This document shows, in pieces, positions 1-10,599 of a stretch of 34,162 bases of DNA. The notes below the pieces were generated by a model, which ran no database searches, was not told where the DNA came from, and saw nothing but the letters and a program-made list of their open reading frames with translations. Position 1 is the stretch's first letter, and every line of letters starts with the position of its first letter. The translations under genes and the position numbers were made by a program. This stretch comes from an uncultured Bacillota bacterium (GTDB lineage: Bacteria > Bacillota_I > Bacilli_A > RF39 > UBA660): contig CAMJOB010000012.1 of the NCBI GenBank assembly GCA_946407495.1, positions 1 through 34,162 of the forward strand, written 5' to 3'.

Positions 1-1449
1 TTAAACTCTACAAGTGCTACATTTAGTTTCAACCAAATCATTCCTGGTATTAACTTAGAGAATGAAGATGGTGTATTACAAATAGCACCTGCTATTCAAA
101 CAGTTAAGTTCGATGCTGATGTTTATGGTTTCGGTTCATCTACAATTCGTGATAGTAAGGTTTATGTTCAATTATCACTTACTGATGATACTGGTTCTTA
201 CCTAGAACATTATGGTGATCCATATGAATTCTCAATTGATCAAATTAATAATCAAGTTTGTGAAATTGAAGGATTAATTCCAAAACAAAATTATGCGATG
301 GAATTCTTTGCATATATTGATGACGGTCATGGTGGTTGGGAATATAAGAAATTGTATGACCTTGCTGATAACTCTGACCAGAGAATATATTACTTTAAGA
401 CTTTAACTGGTATTAATATTACGAATATGCGTTTCTATTATTTAGCTACAACATATGAAGAGAAAGATATTCGTATTACATACGATGTTGACCGTATAAT
501 GGGTTACGATCGTATTGAGTATAAGATTTATAAACAAATAACAAATGAGATTACTGGTTTACCTGACTGGGAACCAGTAGATGTTGAGATTCCAGATGAT
601 GTTGGATTCCGTTCATCAATGACTAAATATATCCCATGTCCTCCTGGTTCTATCTTCGAGTTTGGTGGAGTTTACAAGATTACAATTACTCCATTTGTTG
701 ATATGACTATCGGTGGAGAAGAAGTACATATCGCACTTGACCAAGAAAATGGAGAGTTACGTTTCAACCTTCGTTCATTACATGAACCATTAGTTGGTGT
801 TACTTCTACAGTTGGTACAAGTAGTAATCCTGATTATGCTGCTCTAGAATTTAAAGTTAATATCTACGATACAGATAAAGTTATAGTTGGTGGTAACTAT
901 GCGGTTTATATTACAGAAGGTTCTGTTAATGGAACTGATGTAACTCCTGCAGAATATGCAAGTTCAACTTATCCAGTTACTACAACAAACCGTTCATTCG
1001 TAGTTGATAACCTAGAAGAAGGTAAAACTTACTTCTTCCACGTTGTATATCAATCAGATATTAATAACTTAGGTCCTGGACATTATAAATCAGAAGATAA
1101 AGCATTTAAGGCTAACGCCTTGAACTATGATGCGATTAGCGTTGGTTCTATTTCAGCCACTGCTAACTCATCATCACCAAATCAAATCGATTTGAACTTT
1201 AGTTATTCTCAGAACATTACTGAGATTGACCACTTACGTTACTCAATTTACAACTCATTGAATGGTTCATCATTCGATAACGATATTGAGTTTAACTTAA
1301 CTCGTAAGACTATTTCTGGTACTACAATTTACTCAATTACATTACCTGAGTACTTAAATAGTGCTGGTATCTATTACTTACAATTACAATTCATCTCTAA
1401 CGATGAAGTTGTTGAAGAACAAACTATTGAACATAGTTACTTCGGTTAG
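1..1449 (+). CDS. C-terminal part of a large surface protein with Fn3/Ig-like beta-sandwich repeats (5' end outside window)
   Basis: Frame 1 is open from base 1 (LNSTSATFSFNQIIPGINLENEDG...) straight into the listed ORF at 298, so M298 is internal. Fn3-like pattern, e.g. 'FVVDNLEEGKTYFFHVVYQSD'. No LPXTG or C-terminal TM; ends ...EEQTIEHSYFG. Confidence 0.75.
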   Translation, partial: LNSTSATFSFNQIIPGINLENEDGVLQIAPAIQTVKFDADVYGFGSSTIRDSKVYVQLSLTDDTGSYLEHYGDPYEFSIDQINNQVCEIEGLIPKQNYAMEFFAYIDDGHGGWEYKKLYDLADNSDQRIYYFKTLTGINITNMRFYYLATTYEEKDIRITYDVDRIMGYDRIEYKIYKQITNEITGLPDWEPVDVEIPDDVGFRSSMTKYIPCPPGSIFEFGGVYKITITPFVDMTIGGEEVHIALDQENGELRFNLRSLHEPLVGVTSTVGTSSNPDYAALEFKVNIYDTDKVIVGGNYAVYITEGSVNGTDVTPAEYASSTYPVTTTNRSFVVDNLEEGKTYFFHVVYQSDINNLGPGHYKSEDKAFKANALNYDAISVGSISATANSSSPNQIDLNFSYSQNITEIDHLRYSIYNSLNGSSFDNDIEFNLTRKTISGTTIYSITLPEYLNSAGIYYLQLQFISNDEVVEEQTIEHSYFG

Positions 1450-1469
1450 TTTGAAAGGAAGAGGATAAT

Positions 1470-2915
1470 ATGAAAAGAAAATTAGGAAAGAAGAATATAA
1501 GATTATTTGTATTATTCTCTTTTCTTGTCTTAGGTGTTGTTGGTATCTTTGGATATGGTATATATACTGCCATGTCCTTTGACCATAACATTTATAAAGT
1601 TGCTTCTGGTAGCTTTACTTATGATGCAGATAACAGTTATGTTAATCTTGAATCTGAAGGTGAGTTATCTCAGAAGTGGGATAAGAAATATTACTTATCT
1701 GTAAAAGATAAGAGTAAGTCAAAAGTTATTGATTTAGGAAATGATGTTGTTATCTATCATGATAATGATATGAATCTTAAATTATATGGTACAAATTATC
1801 GTATAGCTACTAATGGTGATGTAGTATTTAGTGATTCTGAATTAGAAGTACCTCGAAATACTTCTCCTTCAATCTTTAAATTAGCTGATCGTCGTTACTT
1901 AGTAGTTGGTAAAGAAATCGCTACTGAAAAGAAAGGTATTGATACTAAAGGATACTTAATAGTAGAGATTGATAAGAGTGGTAATGCTTTACTACTTAAT
2001 AATGAATTAAATGTTAAAACATTAAGTACTATAGTTTTAAAGACATCAGGATTTGATTTTGATGTTGCTAATGAAAAATTAATTTTAAATAATAAAAAGA
2101 CTATTGATTTAAAGAAAGTCAGTGGTTCTAGTAACCAATACGTAGAGCCTGTAAAGGAAACTAAAGTAGAGGAAGATAAAAATAAAGATAATAACAATAA
2201 TAATAACAATAACAATAATAATGGTGGAGGAAGTAATAATACAAACTTAAATGCTGCTAGTGGAGCTACTGGTTCTGCTGGAAGTAGTATAGTTAATAAT
2301 ACTTCTGTTAATGATGCTGTTAAGTTAAACATTGTTAAGTCTGCATTTATTTCTAGTGTTGCTGCTTATACTTCTTACATAGATGTATATTATAATGTTA
2401 ACGACCCTAAGAATGAATATATCTCAGTTTTCTTAGATGTTAAAGGTACAGATGGTTATGAAGATCGTATTATTCTTAATAAAGATTTAACTCGTAACCG
2501 TTTACGTAATTTAACTCCTAATACAGAGTATTCTATTAGTTTTGGATATACTTATGCTAGTCAAGGAAATACAGATATCTTATTAGAAGATACTTCTAAT
2601 TCATTTGTAATTCGTACTAGTAAGAATCAAACAAGATTAGATATTACAAAGATTAGTGGTAATCGTATTTATTATAATGTTAAATTCGACCCATCTTATG
2701 CATTTGATTTTGCTACTGTTGTAGTATATTCTGATAATATCAGTATCGCCAGAGGTGCTATCGATGTAGTTACTGCTGTTAAAGGTTCTGGTTATGATGG
2801 ATATGTTGATTGTGATGGAGAATTTGGTTATGAAATAGTTGTAAGACTAGAGGAATGTAAATACGATGGAGAACCTGTTGAGGTCGACATTAAATCTAAA
2901 TTTATAAATGGGTAA
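1470..2915 (+). CDS. Membrane-anchored extracellular protein: N-terminal TM, poly-Asn linker, Fn3-like C-terminal region
   Basis: Single N-terminal hydrophobic segment (LFVLFSFLVLGVVGIFGYGIYTA) after basic residues; central DKNKDNNNNNNNNNNNGGGSNN linker; Fn3-like 'LRNLTPNTEYSISFGYTYAS'. SD-like ggaagagg before ATG. Confidence 0.75.
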   Translation: MKRKLGKKNIRLFVLFSFLVLGVVGIFGYGIYTAMSFDHNIYKVASGSFTYDADNSYVNLESEGELSQKWDKKYYLSVKDKSKSKVIDLGNDVVIYHDNDMNLKLYGTNYRIATNGDVVFSDSELEVPRNTSPSIFKLADRRYLVVGKEIATEKKGIDTKGYLIVEIDKSGNALLLNNELNVKTLSTIVLKTSGFDFDVANEKLILNNKKTIDLKKVSGSSNQYVEPVKETKVEEDKNKDNNNNNNNNNNNGGGSNNTNLNAASGATGSAGSSIVNNTSVNDAVKLNIVKSAFISSVAAYTSYIDVYYNVNDPKNEYISVFLDVKGTDGYEDRIILNKDLTRNRLRNLTPNTEYSISFGYTYASQGNTDILLEDTSNSFVIRTSKNQTRLDITKISGNRIYYNVKFDPSYAFDFATVVVYSDNISIARGAIDVVTAVKGSGYDGYVDCDGEFGYEIVVRLEECKYDGEPVEVDIKSKFING

Positions 2916-2921
2916 GAATAA

Positions 2922-3182
<261 letters not shown>

Positions 3183-3184
3183 TT

Positions 3185-3934
3185 ATGGAACCATTAATAA
3201 TTGGCGTTCTATTAGTATTTGTTGCTTTATTAATCTTAGTAATGTTTCTTTTCTTAAAAAAGACTGTTGCTAAGATTAATCAACAGTCTAAAGATTACTT
3301 TGTTGATAAATTACAAGCTTATGATAATTTAATTAAAGAAAGAGAAGAAAAGTTACAAGGATTAAATAAAGATATAGAAGAAAAACAAAAAGAGTTAGAA
3401 AAAGAAGTTGTAAGACCTGAAGTTAATAGTAAGGTATACTTATATGATATTAAGAATATTGACTTCCAAGATGAGAAGATTTTCACTAAAATGAAGGAAG
3501 TTGATCAACGTTTTAATATCGATACAGTAAAATTAATTAAAAGATTTTTAAAAGAACACTTTCAAGACGATACAGTTTTGGAGTATAATAACTATATGAG
3601 GGTAAGGGATTTGTTTGACCAAAAAATGATATTTCGTTTAATATCAATGAGATCAAGCGAACAAGAAAAAGAAGTAAAAGAATTATTAAGGGATTTGGCT
3701 TATCTAGTTGATGATTTCAAAAAGAAGAATAAAAGGTTTGAAGTTAAAAAATTCATTTCTTATTTTGATGATATCATTAGTAAGGTTGATCCTTATGTAT
3801 ATGTATATGTAGGAAGTAAAGATGAAAATTATGATTCAATTGATAAGTTCATTAGAACTAAAGTTGATTCTAATATTTATCGTGGAGTATCTATTGTATA
3901 CAAAAGTAAATTATATGATTATAGCTTAAAATAG
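3185..3934 (+). CDS. b/delta-like peripheral stalk fusion protein
   Basis: N-terminal TM then a charged coiled-coil-like segment (b-like); C-terminus 'RTKVDSNIYRGVSIVYKSKLYDYSLK' resembles the delta/OSCP C-terminal '[21 protein letters not shown]' strand. Lies between c-like and alpha-like genes. Confidence 0.65.
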   Translation: MEPLIIGVLLVFVALLILVMFLFLKKTVAKINQQSKDYFVDKLQAYDNLIKEREEKLQGLNKDIEEKQKELEKEVVRPEVNSKVYLYDIKNIDFQDEKIFTKMKEVDQRFNIDTVKLIKRFLKEHFQDDTVLEYNNYMRVRDLFDQKMIFRLISMRSSEQEKEVKELLRDLAYLVDDFKKKNKRFEVKKFISYFDDIISKVDPYVYVYVGSKDENYDSIDKFIRTKVDSNIYRGVSIVYKSKLYDYSLK

Positions 3935-3946
3935 GAGGTGAAACTC

Positions 3947-6889
3947 ATGGATCAAGATTATGTAGATAAAAAAATCGACGCCAAGATTATCGAGATTAAT
4001 AATAGTGATAATATCTACGAAATTGGTACTGTTGTTAATGTTAAAGAGTTCATCATCGAAGTAACCGGTATTAATAATGTCATGTTCTATGAGAAGATTA
4101 ATATTGCCAACAAGGCTCTCGGTTATGTTAATAGTATTAATGAGAGTTCTGTAACTGTCGCAGTATTAAAGATTGATTCTCCTATTAATGTTGGAGATAT
4201 GGTATATTCTACCAATACATTATATATGGGAGCTTATTCTCCAAGCTCTTTTGGTAGAGTAATTGATTTATTCGGTGTAGATAAACTTTCTGGTCGTAAA
4301 TATAACGATTTAACAGAAATTCCAATTGAACGTAAAACTATTCCAATTATGGATCGTGGTACAGTTAATCGTCCATTACTTACTGGTATTTCCGGTATCG
4401 ACTTAATGTATCCGATTGGTAGAGGTCAACGTCAGTTAATTATCGGTGATAAGAGAACTGGTAAGACACAAATAGGATTAGATGCGATTGTTAATCAAAG
4501 AGGACAAAATGTACTTTGTTTTTATGTTGCAATTGGAAAAACTAAGAAGGAAGTTAAGAATATATATAATGAGTTAATGAAAAAAGGTGCTCTTGATTAT
4601 ACTACTATAATCACTGCATTCAACGATGAGTTACCTCCAGTTATTTCATTAATTCCTTATTTCGCATTAAGTGTTGCGGAAAATTATATGATGCAAGGTT
4701 ATGATATCTTAGTTGTAATCGACGACTTAAAACGTCATGCTGAAGCTTATCGTGAAATTTCACTTATTTCTGGTAAGACTCCAGGACGTGATGCATATCC
4801 TGCAGATATTTTCTATACACATTCGAGATTGCTTGAAAAAGGTTGTCAACATAAGAATGGTGGTTCTATTACAATCCTTCCAATTGTTGAGACTAAGGGT
4901 GGAGATATTACAGATTATATTTCTACTAACGTTATTTCAATTACTGATGGACAAATCGTTTTATCAGATAAAGCATTCCAAAAAGGTGAGAAACCAGCAA
5001 TCAACTATGGTCTTTCAGTATCACGTTTAGGTGGTGCCGTTCAAGAAAAAGACATGAAAGCAGTTGGTTCTGTAGTTCGTCGTAAGTTATTAAGTTATTT
5101 GGAAACTCGAAGCGTATACGAATTAGTTAACATGGATGAAATGAGTCCTGAACTTCGTAATCAGTTTATTGAAGGTAAGGAAATCTTAAGTAAATTATTA
5201 CAATATAAATTCTCTCCTAAGACACCTCAACAAATGATGGCTATGTTTGATGAGATTGTTAATGGACCTAAGGATCCAGAGAAGAGTAAAGATGATCAAT
5301 TCTTAACACAAAATAAAGAAGATTCAGTATTTGATCGTAATAGTGATGATGGTAAATTTGATGAACCAGGAAGCGCTATTCCAGTTCCTAATGCTGATCC
5401 TAATGCACTTGAAGAAGTTACACCTAGTGTTGAGAGAGATATAAGTGCAATTACAAGTGATGGCCCTGTAACTGCTGTTGATGCTAATGAAGCAATTACA
5501 GATCCTGCATTTGCTGTAGAAGAAAAAGAACCTGAGGTTGTTGAAACACCTCAAATAGTAACAGATGAGACTGCTGCTGAGGAACCTTCTATTATTGTTG
5601 CTGCTGATGTACCTCCAGAAGAAGTAGTTCCAACTGAAGAGCTTGCTCCTGTTGATGGAGAAGTACCAGCTGAATTAGTAGTTGATACTGATGTTCCAGT
5701 AGAGGGTGAAGTTCCAACTGAAGAGGTTACTCCTGCATTTGATGTAGAAGAAAAATTACCAAATGAAATTAATCTTGAACCTGATAATATTCCTGCAGGT
5801 TCTGATGGATTTGAATTACCAACTATTGATCAAATGGATAATACAATTGAAATTCCAGTTACTGAGATGAATAATCCAGTTCCTGAAACTGATTTTGCTG
5901 AAGAACCAGTAATTAGTATGGTAATTCCAGAAAACGCTACTGAAGAAGAGGTAGAAGATTTAATTTTACATAATGCACCTCCTGCAATGCCTAAGATGAA
6001 TGATATCTTAGATGATGTTGAAGTAGGTGGAGAAGTTTCATTAGATGTTCCTGGATTTGAAACAGATAAACCTAATGAAGATGAAAAACCTAATGTTGAT
6101 ATTGATTATGACTTAGGTGATGTTGCATTTGAATTATCTGATGCTACTCCTACTGATAAGATAGAAGAAGTAACAGATGAACAAAATGCTGTAGAAGTTC
6201 CTACTGAGGTTAGTGAAGTACCAGTAGAAGGTGAAACTCAAACTGAAGAAGCTCAACCAGTAGAGGATGATAATCAATTCTTATTCTCTATTAATGGAGA
6301 AGGTGAACAACCTGAAGAAGAACCAGCAGATGACTTAACATTATCTGGATTAATCGTAAGAGATGCTCCAGATGGAGAATTTGAAAAGGATACAGATGAA
6401 GAAGACACTAATGTTGAAGAAAGTGTCTATGAAGAACAATTTGTTGAAGATAACAACATTGAAAGCAGTGAAAATGTTGAAAATAAAGACAATTTAGAGA
6501 TTCCTGAGGAAGAAGAAGTATATTCTGAAGAGTTTGAATTTGATTTCCCTGAAGAAGAGAAAACAGAAGAAAAGACTGAAGAAGAACCTGTAGAATATCA
6601 AGAAGAGTTTGAAACTCCTGTAGAAGAGAATAAAGAAGATGATAATTTAAATCTTGATACTCCTGAAGAAGAAGTATATTCTGAAGATTTTGAATTTGAA
6701 TTCCCTGAGGAAGAGAAAGTAGAGGAGACAGTAGAAGAAACTACTGAAGAATCTGCTGAAGAAGAAAACCATGAAGAAAAAGAATTTACTCCTTTTGAAA
6801 AGCCTTCTACAAAGAAGAAGACTAATAAAGGTAGAAAGAAAAAGAATAGTACGAACAATAAGAAGAAGTCAGAGGAAGAAGTGATCTAG
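3947..6889 (+). CDS. F1-like ATPase alpha subunit with long acidic C-terminal extension
   Basis: P-loop GDKRTGKTQ, 'GRDAYPADIFYTHSRLLEK', arginine-finger region 'SVSRLGGAVQEKDMK'. ATG 3947 preferred over the ORF-track GTG at 3938 because of the upstream aggaggtg. Acidic repeat tail from about nt 5263. Confidence 0.93.
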   Translation: MDQDYVDKKIDAKIIEINNSDNIYEIGTVVNVKEFIIEVTGINNVMFYEKINIANKALGYVNSINESSVTVAVLKIDSPINVGDMVYSTNTLYMGAYSPSSFGRVIDLFGVDKLSGRKYNDLTEIPIERKTIPIMDRGTVNRPLLTGISGIDLMYPIGRGQRQLIIGDKRTGKTQIGLDAIVNQRGQNVLCFYVAIGKTKKEVKNIYNELMKKGALDYTTIITAFNDELPPVISLIPYFALSVAENYMMQGYDILVVIDDLKRHAEAYREISLISGKTPGRDAYPADIFYTHSRLLEKGCQHKNGGSITILPIVETKGGDITDYISTNVISITDGQIVLSDKAFQKGEKPAINYGLSVSRLGGAVQEKDMKAVGSVVRRKLLSYLETRSVYELVNMDEMSPELRNQFIEGKEILSKLLQYKFSPKTPQQMMAMFDEIVNGPKDPEKSKDDQFLTQNKEDSVFDRNSDDGKFDEPGSAIPVPNADPNALEEVTPSVERDISAITSDGPVTAVDANEAITDPAFAVEEKEPEVVETPQIVTDETAAEEPSIIVAADVPPEEVVPTEELAPVDGEVPAELVVDTDVPVEGEVPTEEVTPAFDVEEKLPNEINLEPDNIPAGSDGFELPTIDQMDNTIEIPVTEMNNPVPETDFAEEPVISMVIPENATEEEVEDLILHNAPPAMPKMNDILDDVEVGGEVSLDVPGFETDKPNEDEKPNVDIDYDLGDVAFELSDATPTDKIEEVTDEQNAVEVPTEVSEVPVEGETQTEEAQPVEDDNQFLFSINGEGEQPEEEPADDLTLSGLIVRDAPDGEFEKDTDEEDTNVEESVYEEQFVEDNNIESSENVENKDNLEIPEEEEVYSEEFEFDFPEEEKTEEKTEEEPVEYQEEFETPVEENKEDDNLNLDTPEEEVYSEDFEFEFPEEEKVEETVEETTEESAEEENHEEKEFTPFEKPSTKKKTNKGRKKKNSTNNKKKSEEEVI

Positions 6890-6890
6890 T

Positions 6891-7661
6891 ATGGGTGTAC
6901 GTAACGTTGTAAAAGTTATGAACTTCCACTCTCTTCTTCGAGTTGATAAAGCTAGAAGAAAAGCTGCTATGTATTTCGATACTGAAGCAGAGTTATTTAA
7001 GGTTATTCGTAAGATTCTTTACAATAGAAATATTATTTTAGATAAGAAAGCTATTAGTCCTAAACCTAATGCTCCTGTCTTAAATATTTATATTGGTAAT
7101 GACTTGGGGTTCTGTGGAGACTTTAACTTTGCGATTAATAAAGAAGTTCGCAATGATTATGAGTATAAGATATTAATTGGTAAAAAGATTCATACTAGAG
7201 AAGATGAAGATAAAGTTATTCTTCATATTACAAAAGATGAATTCTTTGATAGTTTTAAGAAAGTGGAAGATTTAATATATGATGGTGTAGTTGAACGTAA
7301 GTATCGTGAGATTAACGTTATCTATAACCATTATCATAATGTTAACTCATTGGAGTTTACTAAGAAAAAGTTGTTTCCACTTGATTATGATTCTGAATCA
7401 GAGGGTGAAACCTTTGATGAAGACTTTGCAATGGAGACTGATTTAGCTCCAATGCTTAATAACTTAATAGCACTTTACTTGTGTTATGAGTTAAAAATCT
7501 GTGAAATGAATAGTTATGCTGCTGAGAACGTTGTTCGTCAGCAATTAACTAATGAATCACTTAAAAAGATTGACGAAATGGAAGAAGAGAAATTCAAAGT
7601 TCGTCGTAAGCTTAAAAAGCAAAAGGATTTTCAAAAGATTATTGAAAACTTTAGAAAATAA
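6891..7661 (+). CDS. F1-like ATPase gamma subunit
   Basis: Position between alpha and beta; gamma-like 'NIYIGNDLGFCGDFNFAINKEV' and C-terminal helix 'NNLIALYLCYELKICEMNSYAAENVVRQQLTNESLKKID'. Confidence 0.82.
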   Translation: MGVRNVVKVMNFHSLLRVDKARRKAAMYFDTEAELFKVIRKILYNRNIILDKKAISPKPNAPVLNIYIGNDLGFCGDFNFAINKEVRNDYEYKILIGKKIHTREDEDKVILHITKDEFFDSFKKVEDLIYDGVVERKYREINVIYNHYHNVNSLEFTKKKLFPLDYDSESEGETFDEDFAMETDLAPMLNNLIALYLCYELKICEMNSYAAENVVRQQLTNESLKKIDEMEEEKFKVRRKLKKQKDFQKIIENFRK

Positions 7662-7668
7662 TATTTAG

Positions 7669-9280
<1,612 letters not shown>

Positions 9281-9283
9281 AAT

Positions 9284-9835
9284 ATGTCACTTAATCAATT
9301 AATGAGTGTAATGTTAGAATTTACAATGTTTTTTATAGTATTTCTTGTTTTCTTAGAATTATTATCATATGTAGTCTTAGATAAAAAAAGTAAGAATAAT
9401 ACCATTGAGGGTGTAAGAGTTCATTTCTTTGGTTTACTTATGGAGCTTGAAGATTTTACTATTCTTGCATTATCTGTATTATTAATTCGTTTTGTCTTTG
9501 TTATATGGACATTGTTTGATAATATAGCAATTAGTGATTTCCATGTTGTTGTATTAATTGCATTTACAATATTATATGGATTGTTTTCTAAGAGTATTAA
9601 GAATTTAGTATTTGAATCATTTAATAGTTTTACTTTATACTTTGCTTTACTTGCAAGTAGAGTATTAACTAATTATTTGATTGAAGTACGTTATGAATGG
9701 TATGTATTTACTGGTGATATATTATTAAAGATCTTTATCATTATCTATTCGACATTCTTCTTATTAAGAAATATCAATAGTTTAATTGTTAAGACTCGAT
9801 ATATCAGGAGGGAAAGAAATGAAGAAAGTATTTAG
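9284..9835 (+). CDS. Polytopic (~5 TM) membrane protein of the F1-like ATPase cluster
   Basis: 183 aa, about five hydrophobic segments, 3 nt after epsilon stop. Confidence 0.7.
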   Translation: MSLNQLMSVMLEFTMFFIVFLVFLELLSYVVLDKKSKNNTIEGVRVHFFGLLMELEDFTILALSVLLIRFVFVIWTLFDNIAISDFHVVVLIAFTILYGLFSKSIKNLVFESFNSFTLYFALLASRVLTNYLIEVRYEWYVFTGDILLKIFIIIYSTFFLLRNINSLIVKTRYIRRERNEESI

Positions 9836-10532
9836 TAGAAGTAATTTAAAATGGCTTGCTTTATTAATAATAATTATTATTCTAGCTATTTTGTTTTCTT
9901 TCAAACGTGATATTGATGTTATTGAAATAAAGAATCGTACTTTATACCAATATTTTGCTGGTATTAAAGTAGAATATAAAGGTTCTATACGTATTAATAA
10001 GACAGAAGATGAAGTAACAGAATTAACTTTTAAAGATCAAGATATTGAATTAGATACAACTCCTATATTCTTTAAAGGAGAAAAACGTGTTTTATTTCCT
10101 AAGAATATGGCAGTTATCTATCCTTTAAGAGGAGTTCAATACAAAATTAACTATTATTCTGAATTATATGAAGACTATACTGAGTTTTCTTTAAAAGATG
10201 GTAGTTTAGATAAGAGATTATTTGATGCATTAATTTATGATGGAAATGATATTTACTTATTTACTGAAAAGACTACTGTTACTTTTGGAGATAAGAAGTT
10301 TGAATTAGATCCATTATCTTATGTAATAGTTGATACTTTAAATAATCAAGTTTCTGTGTATGATTATACACATGATGAATTCCAATTATATGAAAATGTT
10401 AGTGATCAAGTAATTATTACTAATGGTAAATATAAAGTAAATGCTAGTTTGGATTTAATGTATTATAATGATACTTCTAAGTTATTTATAAAAGATGTAT
10501 CTAAATTAATGAATTTACCTAAAAAAGATTGA
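9819..10532 (+). CDS. Single-TM protein with large predicted extracellular domain, last gene of the cluster
   Basis: ATG 9819 preceded by SD aggaggg; N-terminal KKVFSRSNLKWLALLIIIIILAILFSF then a beta-rich soluble region; overlaps the preceding gene. Confidence 0.75.
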   Translation: MKKVFSRSNLKWLALLIIIIILAILFSFKRDIDVIEIKNRTLYQYFAGIKVEYKGSIRINKTEDEVTELTFKDQDIELDTTPIFFKGEKRVLFPKNMAVIYPLRGVQYKINYYSELYEDYTEFSLKDGSLDKRLFDALIYDGNDIYLFTEKTTVTFGDKKFELDPLSYVIVDTLNNQVSVYDYTHDEFQLYENVSDQVIITNGKYKVNASLDLMYYNDTSKLFIKDVSKLMNLPKKD

Positions 10533-10550
10533 TTTTCAATCTTTTTTCTT
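10521..10550 (+). terminator. Rho-independent terminator of the F1-like cluster
   Basis: Perfect 12-bp stem AAAAAAGATTGA-TTT-TCAATCTTTTTT, overlapping the stop codon of the last gene. Confidence 0.85.
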
Positions 10551-10599
10551 TCTATATTAATCTTCATGTGATAAAATAATGACGTTTGGAGGGGAACCT

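Noticed and set aside
1895-2332. 145-aa minus-strand ORF with poly-Leu
   Set aside because: Antisense of the poly-Asn AAY tract and flanking coding sequence; composition is explained by the plus-strand gene.
4737-5030. 97-aa plus-strand ORF inside alpha
   Set aside because: Out-of-frame shadow of strongly conserved alpha coding sequence.
5324-5554. 76-aa minus-strand ORF inside alpha tail
   Set aside because: Antisense artefact of low-complexity sequence.
6598-6858. Ser/Phe-rich minus-strand ORF
   Set aside because: Mirror of the acidic GAA/GAT-rich alpha tail; no independent start signals.
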